In this document: in pieces, positions 36,001 to 44,216 of the stretch | Layout: each line of letters opens with the position of its first letter | How positions within the stretch are numbered: the first letter of the stretch is position 1 | Assembly: GCA_023447635.1 (NCBI GenBank) | Contig: JAEXNA010000081.1 | Location: forward strand, 4,902 to 68,901 | DNA: 64,000 bases | DNA from: Vulcanimicrobiota bacterium | GTDB taxonomy: Bacteria > Vulcanimicrobiota > Xenobia > Xenobiales > JADMJV01 | Reading direction: 5' to 3' | Notes under the pieces: model-generated | What the model was told of the DNA's origin: nothing | The model's database searches: none | The model's input: only the letters and a program-made list of their open reading frames with translations | Program-made: the position numbers and the translations under genes

Positions 36001-36695
36001 GGATGACCGAAGAGACGCTGCTGACAACTTTCGCCAATCTCGATGCTCTGAGAGACGGACTGACCGAACTCCATATCACCCTGGCCGACCTGACGGAAGA
36101 CCGGCTGGCAGGCCTGGTGCAGGCGCAGAGGGTACTACGTCAGCAGGGTCACCAGCTCAGGGATCTTGGAGAGAAGCTCGCCTCTGACGACGACACGAAG
36201 CAACTCGAGGAGCAGCTGCGTCAGCCGAAGCCGTGGCTCGAGGTGAAGTCCGTGGCTCCAGTCGTGCAGCGGATCCAGGAGGGCTACATCGAGAGGCGCC
36301 AGGAGCTGTTGGAGGGGCACGACCATCAGGCCGACGAGCTTCGAGAGGCCGTGAAGCGGCGGGACGGTTTCGCCGCTCTGGAGCCGGAGAAGGCAGAGGC
36401 AGTCTTACGACCTATCAGGGATGCGCTGTGTGACACCACGCCGAATAAGACCGAGCCTACGCTGGTCTATCTTCGCGATTCTATACCCGCACGGCTTCTG
36501 CACGGTGGGGACGAGGCGAACCGGCGGCTGGACGCGATGCTAGCTGACGCGGGGAAGGTGCAGGTGGTGCAGGTGAAGCTGGGGCTGGTGAACCGCGAGC
36601 TTTCCACGCCGCAGGACGTAGAGTCTTTGCTGGACGAGCTGCGGGAGCGGCTGATGGCCCAGCTGAAGAACGACGTGAGGATCAGGCTGCTATGA
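33060..36695 (+). CDS. brxC: BrxC, BREX P-loop ATPase
   Basis: The 1211-aa protein has an N-terminal AAA-type module with Walker A GFFGSGKSSFAKLL (about 94-105) and a Walker B-like TLFFVVDEVSQYI (about 278-290). VLATGQQKLEED and RFPPRLRAHLSPTNIRDVVH follow. Long helical regions and a charged C-terminus ending LNRELSTPQDVESLLDEL-type sequence complete it. BrxC is the ATPase common to BREX types and is needed for both methylation and restriction. Length and motifs are normal, and I see no frameshift. The gene overlaps the next reading frame by four bases. A decayed copy of its last 260 bases lies at 46684-46948. Confidence 0.92.
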   Translation: MQDTKPATVQEIFASDVTRDIPPVIYFHEQQPEKLKSEVEEYIITGGYEENDPRRRRISDGIHEQFVRLLRALHAELAKSGGTELPGSWISGFFGSGKSSFAKLLGLALDQRQLPDGQSLAQALLDRDDSPRRAEFQEAWSRVAEAIDPIAVVFDIGAVARDDEHIHSAAKRQLFARLDYCSVSHNVAEYELKLEQDGHWDEFLKLAEETLGKPWARAKAEQLAEDSFSEVMHAMFPSRFGDPVAWLDARTGGSGGGSSVEETSRQIEHMISTRASGKTLFFVVDEVSQYIHQNDTRMLKLDAFVKDLGQRLKGRVWVLATGQQKLEEDVDGSNLSKLKDRFPPRLRAHLSPTNIRDVVHKRLLKKKPAHEEALRELFEAHRSDLKLNAYKCGEISARDFLEVYPMLPAQVDLLMQITSSLRARSSRMKGDDHAIRGLLQLLGELFREQKLGEKPFGSLVTVDQIYDVQATALDADVQNTMARLQASELAADDVAMRAAKAVALLELIQEQEPTTAELVAQCLYPRMGHPSEVEVYRAALERLFQGGFLANSEKQGYKIQSSAGQEWANERDSYSVTGQQISELVKKKLHDLMGAAASRRPRYMNKAWPLASFYSDSRGTKGERLSVPSDPATVTFDFHFVTRQDDRSSEKWLKESDLEAYKDHILWVSGATSNLESKARDLVRSRHMVERYLPRLQSLPEGRKRFLFDEQTHQEHLETEVSALAARAFTDGALYFRARQLDITRHGAGFVAVVTGAGEEVLPLLYPHHVELAITDGELKQLLEDNLSGVSAKFLDGGLGILKLDAGKYVPACEGDVVTRIRQHIESQTGLSGNSLLQAFGGPPSGYPSDVVKACVLGLLRGGRITLRPVTGQKVTSVRDPDVRELFLKDKDFRRADLFPKTDGIDRRALIGLRKFFKEVLNVDFEMDNDHIANAIFQHFPKQLGKLRELNSRLDQLDPRPKVGKSLDNLGAVLEKCQRSRMTEETLLTTFANLDALRDGLTELHITLADLTEDRLAGLVQAQRVLRQQGHQLRDLGEKLASDDDTKQLEEQLRQPKPWLEVKSVAPVVQRIQEGYIERRQELLEGHDHQADELREAVKRRDGFAALEPEKAEAVLRPIRDALCDTTPNKTEPTLVYLRDSIPARLLHGGDEANRRLDAMLADAGKVQVVQVKLGLVNRELSTPQDVESLLDELRERLMAQLKNDVRIRLL

Positions 36696-37123
36696 CGAAC
36701 TCGACGCGAATCGAAGAGCTGGTGGTGAAGAACTACCGGCTGTTTCGCGATATCAAGCTCGAGAAGCTCACTCCATTAACTATTATCGTGGGCGCCAACG
36801 GGACCGGGAAGTCGACCTTGTTCGATGTGTTTTCGTTCCTGCGCGAGGCTCTGGTGCAGGACGTGAACGTGGCGGTGAGTCGACGGGGTGGCTAGTTTCG
36901 GGACTACGCTCGCCGCGGCGGTCAGGTATTCGTTTCAACTCACTCGCCGGATTTCCTGAACGGCGCGGAGCTTGACGAAGTGTACTGGCTTAGCAAGAAG
37001 GAGGGGTTCAGTCAGGTGTACCGTGCTGCTGAAAGCGACCTGTTGAGGAGTTTGACGGCAGCAGGCGACCACCTGGGAACTCTCTGGCAGCAGAATCTTT
37101 TCGAGGGGGCTGGGCTGTTTTGA
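36692..37123 (+). pseudogene. AAA ATPase remnant: N- and C-terminal ends joined, middle lost
   Basis: The first 67 residues are the opening of an AAA/RecF-like ATPase (ELVVKNYRLFRDIKLEKL, TIIVGANGTGKSTLFDVFSF = Walker A). Then TAG at 36893-36895 follows directly after RRGG. In the same frame, bases 36896-37120 encode the usual C-terminal end of such proteins (RDYARRGGQVFVSTHSPDFL, ELDEVYWLSKKEGFSQVYRA, LWQQNLFEGAGLF) up to TGA at 37121-37123. About 250 middle residues including Walker B are missing. The word RRGG occurs at both edges, so deletion between short repeats is plausible. It overlaps brxC by four bases (ATGA), the arrangement of an intact operon gene. Confidence 0.85.
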
Positions 37124-37230
37124 GACTGATTTTCTTCCTCGAGGAGCCCTCGAAAGATCCGTATGCCTTAGGATATGCCGGTCCTCACAGGCCGGTCCGC
37201 GCTCTGAGAAGAAGCCATCCGGAAACCTGA
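37120..37230 (+). pseudogene. Truncated DUF4276-type gene (first 12 codons remain)
   Basis: A TTG at 37120, overlapping the TGA of the preceding frame, starts MRLIFFLEEPSK, which is the typical opening of DUF4276 proteins (MrlifFvEEpS). These are commonly encoded directly after such AAA ATPase genes. After about codon 12 the similarity stops and an unrelated frame runs to TGA at 37228-37230. I read position about 37155 as the break between the BREX operon and the following pilus/kinase cassette. Confidence 0.6.
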
Positions 37231-37248
37231 GACACACGGAGGAGGCGC

Positions 37249-37686
37249 ATGGCCTGGGAGTCACGTCAACAACTGCGAGTCATCGATAGCACCCGTGACA
37301 GCGAGCAGATGGTCTACGTTCTCACCGAGAAACAGTACGAGATCGGCAGGCTCCCCGCCGAACACGAAGCCGGAACGTACGAGATTCTCTTTCTCGAGCC
37401 GACGCTCAGCCGCGTTCACGCCACTCTGACCTGGAAGGCGCGTGCTCGAAGCTATCAACTCTTGCATAAGAGCGATATCAACCCCACCCTGGTGAACGGG
37501 CGGCCCGTGCGCAAGATTCTGCTGGCCCCGGGTGACCGTATCCAACTCGGCTTCCTGATTCTCGAACTCGAGGAAGCGCCTCACGGTGCCCGGAGCCGGG
37601 GCTTTGACCAGACCGAAAATCTCCAACGGATCGAGCGCGTGATCGCCTGGGCACAGGAGAAGTACGCTCACGTGAAGCTCGGGTAG
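37249..37686 (+). CDS. FHA-domain protein
   Basis: The 145-aa product starts at the ATG at 37249 behind GGAGGAGG. It has a complete FHA domain: VYVLTEKQYEIGRLPAEHEA (strand with GR), IEEPTL-type FLEPTLSRVHATLTW (S..H), LLHKSDINPTLVNGRPVRK (NG) and LAPGDRIQLGFLILEL. The key residues GR, SRxH and NG that contact phosphothreonine are present. The C-terminal 35 residues are helical and basic. It probably reads out the Ser/Thr kinase encoded 2.3 kb away. It is the first gene after the break in the BREX operon, 47 bases before the pseudokinase-like gene. Confidence 0.9.
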   Translation: MAWESRQQLRVIDSTRDSEQMVYVLTEKQYEIGRLPAEHEAGTYEILFLEPTLSRVHATLTWKARARSYQLLHKSDINPTLVNGRPVRKILLAPGDRIQLGFLILELEEAPHGARSRGFDQTENLQRIERVIAWAQEKYAHVKLG

Positions 37687-37733
37687 CTTGGCGTGCGTCG
37701 GCTCGGGAAAGAATTCATCGGGGGTGGGACGAA

Positions 37734-38798
37734 GTGTCGCCCGATGGAGCTTCGACCAATCATCTCCGCAAGAGAGCTCTACCACAGCTGGGAGGGCTCG
37801 GCGCCGTGTTAAGCTACCTCTCGGGGCTGTCCGCCGCCGCCCTGCTCCTTTTCCTCTCTTACAAGACGTCCCAGGAAGAAGAGACCGAGCCCGAGGACCA
37901 CCAAACGAACCAGGCCGTCCCCGAATGCCTGAACTTCAAGGTTGATCAGGGAGCCATCAACCGACTACGAGACCCCTCGATTCGACCGAGTGGCAAACTG
38001 TTCACGGACCAGGAGGAAAGAGCGAACTGGCTTCGTCGAGTGATAAGCGACCTTAGTCGAGAGCACCGACTTTATCGCAGCCCGTCCTGGGACGACGCTC
38101 CTGGGCCAGACGGCCTGATTCACGAGTACAGCCGCCTAGCTCTCGACGACGAGCAACGTCTCAGAGAGTTCGCTAGCCTGGGCTACGAGATCCAGGCCCT
38201 GGGGTCGGTCAACCTACCGCGCTTCCACGGTCTGCAAAGCGACCCCTCGCGCCGCCGGATCGAACGGCTCTGGAGCGCTCCACCGGAGTGCGAGTTGGTG
38301 GTCATGAAGATGAGCGTGGGGAGAGAGCAATTGGAGCGGTTCGTCTCGACCCTTGCCCAGCTGCAGAGGTTGGGACTTCGCGTCGAGACGCTCCCCGTCT
38401 GGGCCCTGCTGCAGCAAGAAGACGGAGAACTCTTCATACCTCACCTGCCACAGAGCAAAGAGCAGCCGTTCCCCACGAACCTTCAGATCCGATTGACCTC
38501 TCTAGATGACGACTTCCCCGGGCACTTCTTCACTTCCCCGGACGGAGCTCACCTGGGCGGTCATCGAGCCTTCCAGTTTCAACTAGCCTCCCTGGTTTGG
38601 CGTCTTCTCGCCGGAGGATGGCCCTATGACAGAGAACCGATTCTGGGACTGCGGGGGGAGCAGCCGTGTCGAGTTGCTCACGACTTCGGGCCCCACCTGA
38701 CGCCCGTCCTACTATCGATGACATCTCTGAAGCCCCAGGAGAGATACGACGAACTTGGTTCCGCGTTGCAGAAACTCGCTGCGGCCTTGGTTCCCTGA
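37734..38798 (+). CDS. Membrane protein with protein kinase-like C-terminal half (possible pseudokinase)
   Basis: The 354-aa protein has a membrane helix near residues 20-42 (VLSYLSGLSAAALLLFLS) and a soluble region. Residues 250-354 recall the C-lobe of a protein kinase: FPGHFFTSPDGAHLGGHRAF, LASLVWRLLAGGWPYDREPI, PVLLSMTSLKPQERYDELGSALQKL (the usual segment ..lLtG.pPf.. and ..dP..R). The catalytic HRD and DFG motifs are absent and the Gly loop is not visible. It would therefore be inactive as a kinase. A start a little further in is possible. Neighbouring FHA and active kinase genes fit a phospho-signalling unit. Confidence 0.55.
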   Translation: MSPDGASTNHLRKRALPQLGGLGAVLSYLSGLSAAALLLFLSYKTSQEEETEPEDHQTNQAVPECLNFKVDQGAINRLRDPSIRPSGKLFTDQEERANWLRRVISDLSREHRLYRSPSWDDAPGPDGLIHEYSRLALDDEQRLREFASLGYEIQALGSVNLPRFHGLQSDPSRRRIERLWSAPPECELVVMKMSVGREQLERFVSTLAQLQRLGLRVETLPVWALLQQEDGELFIPHLPQSKEQPFPTNLQIRLTSLDDDFPGHFFTSPDGAHLGGHRAFQFQLASLVWRLLAGGWPYDREPILGLRGEQPCRVAHDFGPHLTPVLLSMTSLKPQERYDELGSALQKLAAALVP

Positions 38799-38843
38799 GA
38801 GGCTACCCCAATGGTCTGAGTAGGTGGGAGTGATGGGGCTCAA

Positions 38844-39914
38844 TTACAGACTGTTGACCAGCCCATCAAGCGGGCTTAACATCACTAACACCCAGATTGC
38901 GGTCAGACCGCCGGCGAGCAGCATCGACAGGGGTCCCAGGGCGCTGTTCATGGTTTCGATGGCGGCCTCGATCTCTAACTTTTTGTCGTCGGCCCAGGCG
39001 TTCAGCAGCTTCTCTAAGCTGGCGCTCTCCATCCCGACTTCGAAAACAGAGCGGAACGCTTTGTCGCGGAATTTCGCCTGCTCAATGGCGGGACCAACCT
39101 CTTCACCCCTTTTGACCGCTCGGTAAACATCGAGCACCTTTTGACGCACATTGGGATCCTCGATCACAATCTCTAAGCGGTCAAAAGCGTCAAGAAGGTG
39201 CACCCCACTTTCCACCTGTAGAGCCATGACTCGACAGATGCGCTCCATGACGATGGCGTCAAGAAGTCGAGCCACCGGGGGGATCATATAGCCCAGTTGG
39301 TAGACCCGCCGCTTGACCAGCGGACGATTCCAGAGAGCCCGATAACGGTAGGCAGCTAAGCCCACCAATCCCAGAAAGACGTAAGTCCAGAGGTTGTAGA
39401 ACGACTCGGACAGCCGCAGAAGAACCAGAAAGCCCAGGTGGGGCGTCTCCGTCGCCTGATAGAAACCGTCGAAACGCGACACCAGGGCACTGGGAGTCGC
39501 GATCAGCAAGAGCAGCGCGAGTCCAACCATCGACATAGGATACAGTAAAGAGTGGAGCAGCCTTCTTTTGGCGGCTAGTTCGGTCTCGGCGATGCTCGAG
39601 ATTCGTTCCACGGCCTCAGCGAGCTTGCCGGTCTCCTGGGCCGTCGCGAGCACGGCGCCATGGATAGCGTTGAAAACGCCGATGTACTTCTTAGGGAGGC
39701 TTCCTAACTTCTTTCCGATGGTGATGTCGAACGCCATCTGCTCGATGAGGCTCTTCATCACCGGGTCTGGCTCCTGCTTGCTCAGGGCGTCGAAAGCAGC
39801 CTGGTAAGAGATCCCGGCCTCCGTCATCATCGCCAGGTGCCGGAGAAAGCGATTGACCGAATCGCGGCTCCGGGGCTTATCGGTCACCTGCTCGTTGCGA
39901 ACTGTCGCATCCAT
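38844..39914 (-). CDS. Type II secretion / type IV pilus inner-membrane protein (GspF/PilC family)
   Basis: The 356-aa protein matches the T2SSF domain twice: FLRHLAMMTEAGISYQAAFD with IGKKLGSLPKKYIGVF in the first half, and residues about 170-340 in the second (MERICRVMALQVESGVHLLD, GPAIEQAKFRDKAFRSVFEV). Three membrane helices are visible (about 118-140, 165-190 and 325-345). GspF/PilC holds the assembly ATPase to the membrane. No GspE/PilB ATPase, PilT or secretin is found in this window, so the complex must use parts coded elsewhere or be incomplete. Confidence 0.85.
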   Translation of the reverse strand: MDATVRNEQVTDKPRSRDSVNRFLRHLAMMTEAGISYQAAFDALSKQEPDPVMKSLIEQMAFDITIGKKLGSLPKKYIGVFNAIHGAVLATAQETGKLAEAVERISSIAETELAAKRRLLHSLLYPMSMVGLALLLLIATPSALVSRFDGFYQATETPHLGFLVLLRLSESFYNLWTYVFLGLVGLAAYRYRALWNRPLVKRRVYQLGYMIPPVARLLDAIVMERICRVMALQVESGVHLLDAFDRLEIVIEDPNVRQKVLDVYRAVKRGEEVGPAIEQAKFRDKAFRSVFEVGMESASLEKLLNAWADDKKLEIEAAIETMNSALGPLSMLLAGGLTAIWVLVMLSPLDGLVNSL

Positions 39915-39972
39915 ACTTATTTCACCAGACCTTTCCCGTGCGGAACGTGAGGTCGGAAGGGGTCAGTCCTTT

Positions 39973-41415
39973 TCACGGCAGCTGACTCCAGAGCAGCTCG
40001 CGAATGCGGCGGGTCGGCTCACTGATGTTGGCAAAGCGTTCCTGCGGATCTCGGGCCAGCATACGGGTCAGAATCTCGTGCACTTCGTCAGGGAACTGGG
40101 GCGCGACCTCGCGGAACGGCGTATATTCCTGGTAGAGACGGTGGCTAAGCATCACCATGAGTTCGGATTCGGTAGGGAAGGGAGACTTTCCTGAGAGCGT
40201 GTGATACAGCATGGCGCCAAACGAGAACTGATCAGAGCGTCCGGTCGCGGTCTTGGAATCGAGGATCTGCTCGGGCGGCATATGGGTTGGCGTTCCGAAG
40301 CCTTGTCCGGTTCTGGTCACGGAGGCTTGATTGTGGTCGCGAGCATAACCAAAGTCTATCAGGACAGGTACGCCGTCGGCCTGAAGCATAACGTTGGCCG
40401 CCTTGACGTCGCGGTGAACCACGCCGTTGTGGTGAAGGTAGTCGAGAGCTTCTGCCAATCGCACAAACCGTTCCATATCGGCTCTGCAGGCGGTCGGCTC
40501 GAACTCCCCGCCATCGATGTACTGGCACGCCGCGACGAAAGAGTTCCCGGTCCGACCGTGGGCGTATACCTTCATCACGCAAGGGTGGTCCAGAGTCTGA
40601 CAGCTCCTCATTTGCCGGAAGAAGCGCTGCTCGGCTTCCGGAGTGGGCTCGGGAATATTGATGATCTTCAGAGCGACCGGCTGCTTTTCATCAAGAGTCC
40701 TCGCCGGAACCGCCTTATACACGCCGCCCTCTCCGCCCACACCTAGACGGGCGATGATGCGGTAGCCAAGAACCGTCATCCCCAACAGTAGGTCATCGCT
40801 GCCGAGCCCCTGGTTGATACGGTCGTAGCGGCGCAGCCAACGAAGTTCGCGAACCGCGAACCCCGCCGAGACGATCATCGAGGCCAGCGCGGCTAACATG
40901 ATGGCGCTGGCCAGGGGTCGGTAGTCCACCAGGTAGGCCACCGGGTTGGCGGGCTTAAGACGTACCACAGGCTCTTTCTCTGAAGGCCAGATCCCGTTGT
41001 AAAGGTCGGCCAGCGGAACCCTCACTTCCTCGGGCTCGTACCCAGGCATGGAAAGCGTGAAGACCGCCTCTTGGCCGGAAGCTAGCTCCTGGAGAAGGAT
41101 AGGAGAGCCGCCGCTGACCCCTCGGGTGGTCGGCTCGCGTTCGTCCGGGTTGCGCTGGCTGACCTGCGCTCCTGGCGGGTCAGAGAAGACCACCACCGAC
41201 AGCTGTGGCTCTCCCTTGGGGCCGTCGCCACGATCGTCGATAGGCATCAGCGCCACCTGTAGCAGCACTGCGAAAAAGCACAGGGCCGAGAGGAAGAGTC
41301 CACCGGCCCAGAAGAAAAACTGACCTCGCCGAGACTTTCCCAGGTCTTGTTGCTCGACCACGAAATCCTGGCGAACCATTTCGGCGAACTGGTCTGTGCG
41401 GGTCGGAACGCTCAC
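39973..41415 (-). CDS. Ser/Thr protein kinase with N-terminal membrane and PEGA-like region
   Basis: Residues 28-50 are a membrane helix and about 60-150 a PEGA-like extracytoplasmic domain (VVFSDPPGAQVSQRNPDERE, PGYEPEEVRVPL). A second helix (about 165-188) leads to a cytoplasmic kinase at about 215-480: LGVGGEGGVYKA glycine loop, VALKII, HRDVKAANVM (about 333), DFGYARDH (about 353) and GTPTHMPPEQIL. All catalytic residues are present. The kinase is C-terminal, the reverse of most bacterial receptor kinases. Its start lies within the end of the prepilin gene (four-base overlap), so it is expressed with pilin genes and may phosphorylate pilus or FHA partners. Confidence 0.9.
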   Translation of the reverse strand: MSVPTRTDQFAEMVRQDFVVEQQDLGKSRRGQFFFWAGGLFLSALCFFAVLLQVALMPIDDRGDGPKGEPQLSVVVFSDPPGAQVSQRNPDEREPTTRGVSGGSPILLQELASGQEAVFTLSMPGYEPEEVRVPLADLYNGIWPSEKEPVVRLKPANPVAYLVDYRPLASAIMLAALASMIVSAGFAVRELRWLRRYDRINQGLGSDDLLLGMTVLGYRIIARLGVGGEGGVYKAVPARTLDEKQPVALKIINIPEPTPEAEQRFFRQMRSCQTLDHPCVMKVYAHGRTGNSFVAACQYIDGGEFEPTACRADMERFVRLAEALDYLHHNGVVHRDVKAANVMLQADGVPVLIDFGYARDHNQASVTRTGQGFGTPTHMPPEQILDSKTATGRSDQFSFGAMLYHTLSGKSPFPTESELMVMLSHRLYQEYTPFREVAPQFPDEVHEILTRMLARDPQERFANISEPTRRIRELLWSQLP

Positions 41416-42029
41416 GGTGTGGCCGCCCTCGATAGCGCCACGCCGGTGCGAAACGAGAGAACGTCGATCTTCTTCTCGAACGGTTGCACCTCGGCTCGCA
41501 GATCGACCGCTAGATGTGCCGGGTCACGGGTAACCTCGAGGCGACATTCCTGAACCCCTTCGACTTCGAAGAGGGTGGATTCCGGGGCGCTCCCAGCCAG
41601 GGAGAGCATCGTCGCGTCCAGGGGCGAAGGATGGGTCACCAGGTAAGGAGTTCCGATGTCTTCTAGCGGGACTCGCTTACCCTCTAGCGTTTTCCGAGAC
41701 GAATCGTAGGATAGAACGAGGAGGTCCGCCGTCCATTGCTTCACCCCTTCGGATGACGATTGAGAGACCTGTTGAAAGGTCAACGTGTTGCCGTCGGCGG
41801 ATTGGTGCAGGCCAGACAGGTCGCTCTGTTTCAACTGGGCGCGCAGAGTCTTCCCAAGCAGGGTGACCTGACGCGTGAAGCGCGAGTGGGCCTCGTTGGT
41901 CAGCCCCACCGTGTGCATCAATACGAACCCTCGAGCAAGCACCGCCAGCATCAGCGCGGAGAGACCAGTCGCGATCATCACCTCGATGATCGTATATCCT
42001 GTGGCCGTATGCCGTGTGAACCTGGTCAT
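41412..42029 (-). CDS. Prepilin-like protein (type IV pilin / pseudopilin)
   Basis: The 205-aa product has the prepilin signature near residues 11-35: basic MTRFTRHTATG then YTIIEVMIATGLSALMLAVL, with cleavage after Gly and Glu at +5. The long hydrophobic helix is followed by a globular part of about 165 residues. It resembles PulJ/GspJ-type minor pseudopilins in length. It overlaps the kinase gene by four bases and lies three bases after the next pilin gene, so three genes are coupled. Confidence 0.85.
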   Translation of the reverse strand: MTRFTRHTATGYTIIEVMIATGLSALMLAVLARGFVLMHTVGLTNEAHSRFTRQVTLLGKTLRAQLKQSDLSGLHQSADGNTLTFQQVSQSSSEGVKQWTADLLVLSYDSSRKTLEGKRVPLEDIGTPYLVTHPSPLDATMLSLAGSAPESTLFEVEGVQECRLEVTRDPAHLAVDLRAEVQPFEKKIDVLSFRTGVALSRAATP

Positions 42030-42031
42030 CT

Positions 42032-42424
42032 CTAAGGCTTGAGGGCGACGATCTTTTTCAGCTGAAGATGCAGCACCGAGGGGTAGCTCTTGGCATCGAT
42101 CCAGCGGATCTCGCCGGTCAGTTCTACCGCCTTAGCGGGGCTGTCCAGAGCGGTCGCCTGAACCCAGCCGCGGAAGTCCCACGGCGGGCCCGCGACGGCG
42201 AAGCTTTGTCGTCGGCCTATCAGGGCGGTGACCTGTCCCTCGTGGAACGATATTCGTTCGAGCAGGGCGTTGGCGGCAAGGGTTCGGGCCTGATTCTTCC
42301 GACTGCCGTGATAACTTTCCGTCGCTGTGTAAACGAGGCCCACCACCACGATCCCCACCAGCACCGTGGAAAGAACAGCTTCGAAGATCGTCACCGCTCG
42401 AATTTTCCAGGAGGCCCTTCTCAT
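42032..42424 (-). CDS. Prepilin-like protein with altered cleavage site
   Basis: Read from the ATG at 42422-42424 the product is 130 aa: MRRASWKIRAVTIFEAVLST, then hydrophobic VLVGIVVVGLVYT. The signature T(I/L).E after a basic stretch is present, but the residue before the mature part is Ala (AVTIFEA) rather than the usual Gly. The mature part (about 105 aa) has YHGSRKNQARTLAANALLER, typical of minor pseudopilins. Whether it is cut by prepilin peptidase is unclear. It is the first gene of the minus-strand pilus unit, divergent from the 42594 gene. Confidence 0.7.
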   Translation of the reverse strand: MRRASWKIRAVTIFEAVLSTVLVGIVVVGLVYTATESYHGSRKNQARTLAANALLERISFHEGQVTALIGRRQSFAVAGPPWDFRGWVQATALDSPAKAVELTGEIRWIDAKSYPSVLHLQLKKIVALKP

Positions 42425-42593
42425 CAGCGCTGTCCTTCTTGGCCGGAGACATCTGGCCTCCTGAGGGCGCGGGCAGAAAAGCCGTCCGGGCCACTTCCGC
42501 ACCGTACAAAGGTGGCGCCTCGGTGATGCCCGTCACTGAAGAAGTCGCTGACATGGAGGTAGATAGGACTAATATGAGAGAACCTTCGCGCTT

Positions 42594-44216
42594 ATGAAAA
42601 GACCACGAACCTCTCTGGCTGGTAGCTCGATCGTCACCGTGATCGTGCTGACCAGTCTGATGCTCTTGCTCTTGCTCTGTATCGGGGGGGTCTCGCGTAT
42701 GAACTTCCTGTTCGCGTCGTACGATGAGCGCAGCTTGAAGGCGGAACTATACGCCGAATCGGCCGTGAATCTTGCCTACGCGGCGGTGCTCGATGGCGAG
42801 GTAGGATTGTCGCGCGACATCGCCTATCCCGCTGTAACGCCGGGACAGCAGGCAGCCGAACAGGGCGGGTTAGCCTTCGACGACGATTTCGCGGGCGGTC
42901 CCTGGGCCTGGAGATCGGTCAACAACCTGGTCAACTCTTCCGCCGTGGTGGGGTCTCTCGGGGTGGTCGTGCCGGCGCGCTCGATTCATCTTGTTGGGGT
43001 GGGTCGTTCGGGCGAGGTTCAGGTGGTCTCGGACGCTATCTATCGTATGAAGACTCTGCCCTTCTCGGTCGCTTCGGCCGGCGCAGTCCGAGGTCAGGAC
43101 ATGGAGGTGTTCGCCGTGGAAAGTCTGGACCAGCTGGCAGATGGCACGGTCGAGGACCAGGACAAGAAGCCCGCGCACGTTGTATCGAACTATCGCGGCG
43201 CTCGCTACTCGGTCGAGCTAGGGCCGAACACCACTGTTAGCGGCGACGTTCGTGCCGCCGGTGACGCCGACGTCAGCCGGGCTTCGGTTGCCGGCCAGGT
43301 TCTCAAAGGCCAGTCGCCGCAGAACCTGCCGCAGGTCAACCCACGAGACTACGACCCGAAGGCCAACTCTGAACCGGCCTTCGATTTCATCCCCGGCACC
43401 ACCACCGAGATCTCGAAAGGCAAGGCGCGCTACGCGGGCAACCTGACTGTTTCCAACCTCAAACTCGAAGACGGACTGCTCTACGTCGAAGGCAGCCTGG
43501 CCGTGACTGGAAAGGTCACCGGTAAGGGCGCGCTGGTCGCTACCGAGGATATTATTATAACCGGCAGTCTGAACACAGCTGCCGATCTGACGGCCGTCGT
43601 CGCTGGCGGCGACGTTGTGATCCAAGGCCAGGGCCGCGAGGCCACCCGTCTGCGCGGCCTAGTCTACGCCGGTGGTAGCTTCAAGGCGAAGGACGCTACC
43701 GTTGTGGGAGCCGTCGTGTCCGCCGCAGTCGATGGCCTCAACGAGTTTGAACGCGTGAACCTGATAGAGACCCCCGAACTGCGTGACATGGAGATCTGGG
43801 TAGACGTGAAGTTGGATGAGGTTATGGAGAGCTATCGTGGTGGACGTGATGGTTCCACCCCAATTGGCCTCTTGTACCAGGGCCAGTTCACCGCGTTCCG
43901 CCCCGAGAATGAGAGCGCTCTGCGACTGTTGGCCCAGGAGTTGGTAGCGAGCGGCTCTGACGACTGGAAAGTGGTGGCCCAGGTATCGCCTGGACAGTAT
44001 GAGGAAGAGCCTGAGGGCGAAGCTGTTCGCCTAGCACGCAATGCCCGAGATAATTGGAACGGCTATCTGGCGGTGGTGAAGGCGGGTAGTGAGGAAAGAC
44101 GGGAAATCTTCAGCCTGGATCTCAATAGCTTTCTGTCAGTGGAATCGGGCTTAGAGCTGTTGAAGTTTCGGACTAATGCGCGAGGGTCATCCGATGGGGG
44201 CGCCGATGAAGGATGA
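42594..44216 (+). CDS. PilX-like pilus protein with beta-helical filament-type region
   Basis: The 540-aa protein starts at the ATG at 42594 and has one N-terminal helix (IVTVIVLTSLMLLLLLCIGG) as in PilX-type minor pilins that lack the Gly/Glu signature. Residues about 210-390 consist of short repeated strands with Gly/Val/Ala turns (YVEGSLAVTGKVTGKGALVA, DIIITGSLNTAADLTAVVAG), like bactofilin or other beta-helix segments. The C-terminal 130 residues are polar and mixed. It is divergent from the pilin/kinase unit and shares its promoter gap. Decayed fragments of this gene lie at 45707-45818 and 47925-47960. Confidence 0.68.
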   Translation: MKRPRTSLAGSSIVTVIVLTSLMLLLLLCIGGVSRMNFLFASYDERSLKAELYAESAVNLAYAAVLDGEVGLSRDIAYPAVTPGQQAAEQGGLAFDDDFAGGPWAWRSVNNLVNSSAVVGSLGVVVPARSIHLVGVGRSGEVQVVSDAIYRMKTLPFSVASAGAVRGQDMEVFAVESLDQLADGTVEDQDKKPAHVVSNYRGARYSVELGPNTTVSGDVRAAGDADVSRASVAGQVLKGQSPQNLPQVNPRDYDPKANSEPAFDFIPGTTTEISKGKARYAGNLTVSNLKLEDGLLYVEGSLAVTGKVTGKGALVATEDIIITGSLNTAADLTAVVAGGDVVIQGQGREATRLRGLVYAGGSFKAKDATVVGAVVSAAVDGLNEFERVNLIETPELRDMEIWVDVKLDEVMESYRGGRDGSTPIGLLYQGQFTAFRPENESALRLLAQELVASGSDDWKVVAQVSPGQYEEEPEGEAVRLARNARDNWNGYLAVVKAGSEERREIFSLDLNSFLSVESGLELLKFRTNARGSSDGGADEG

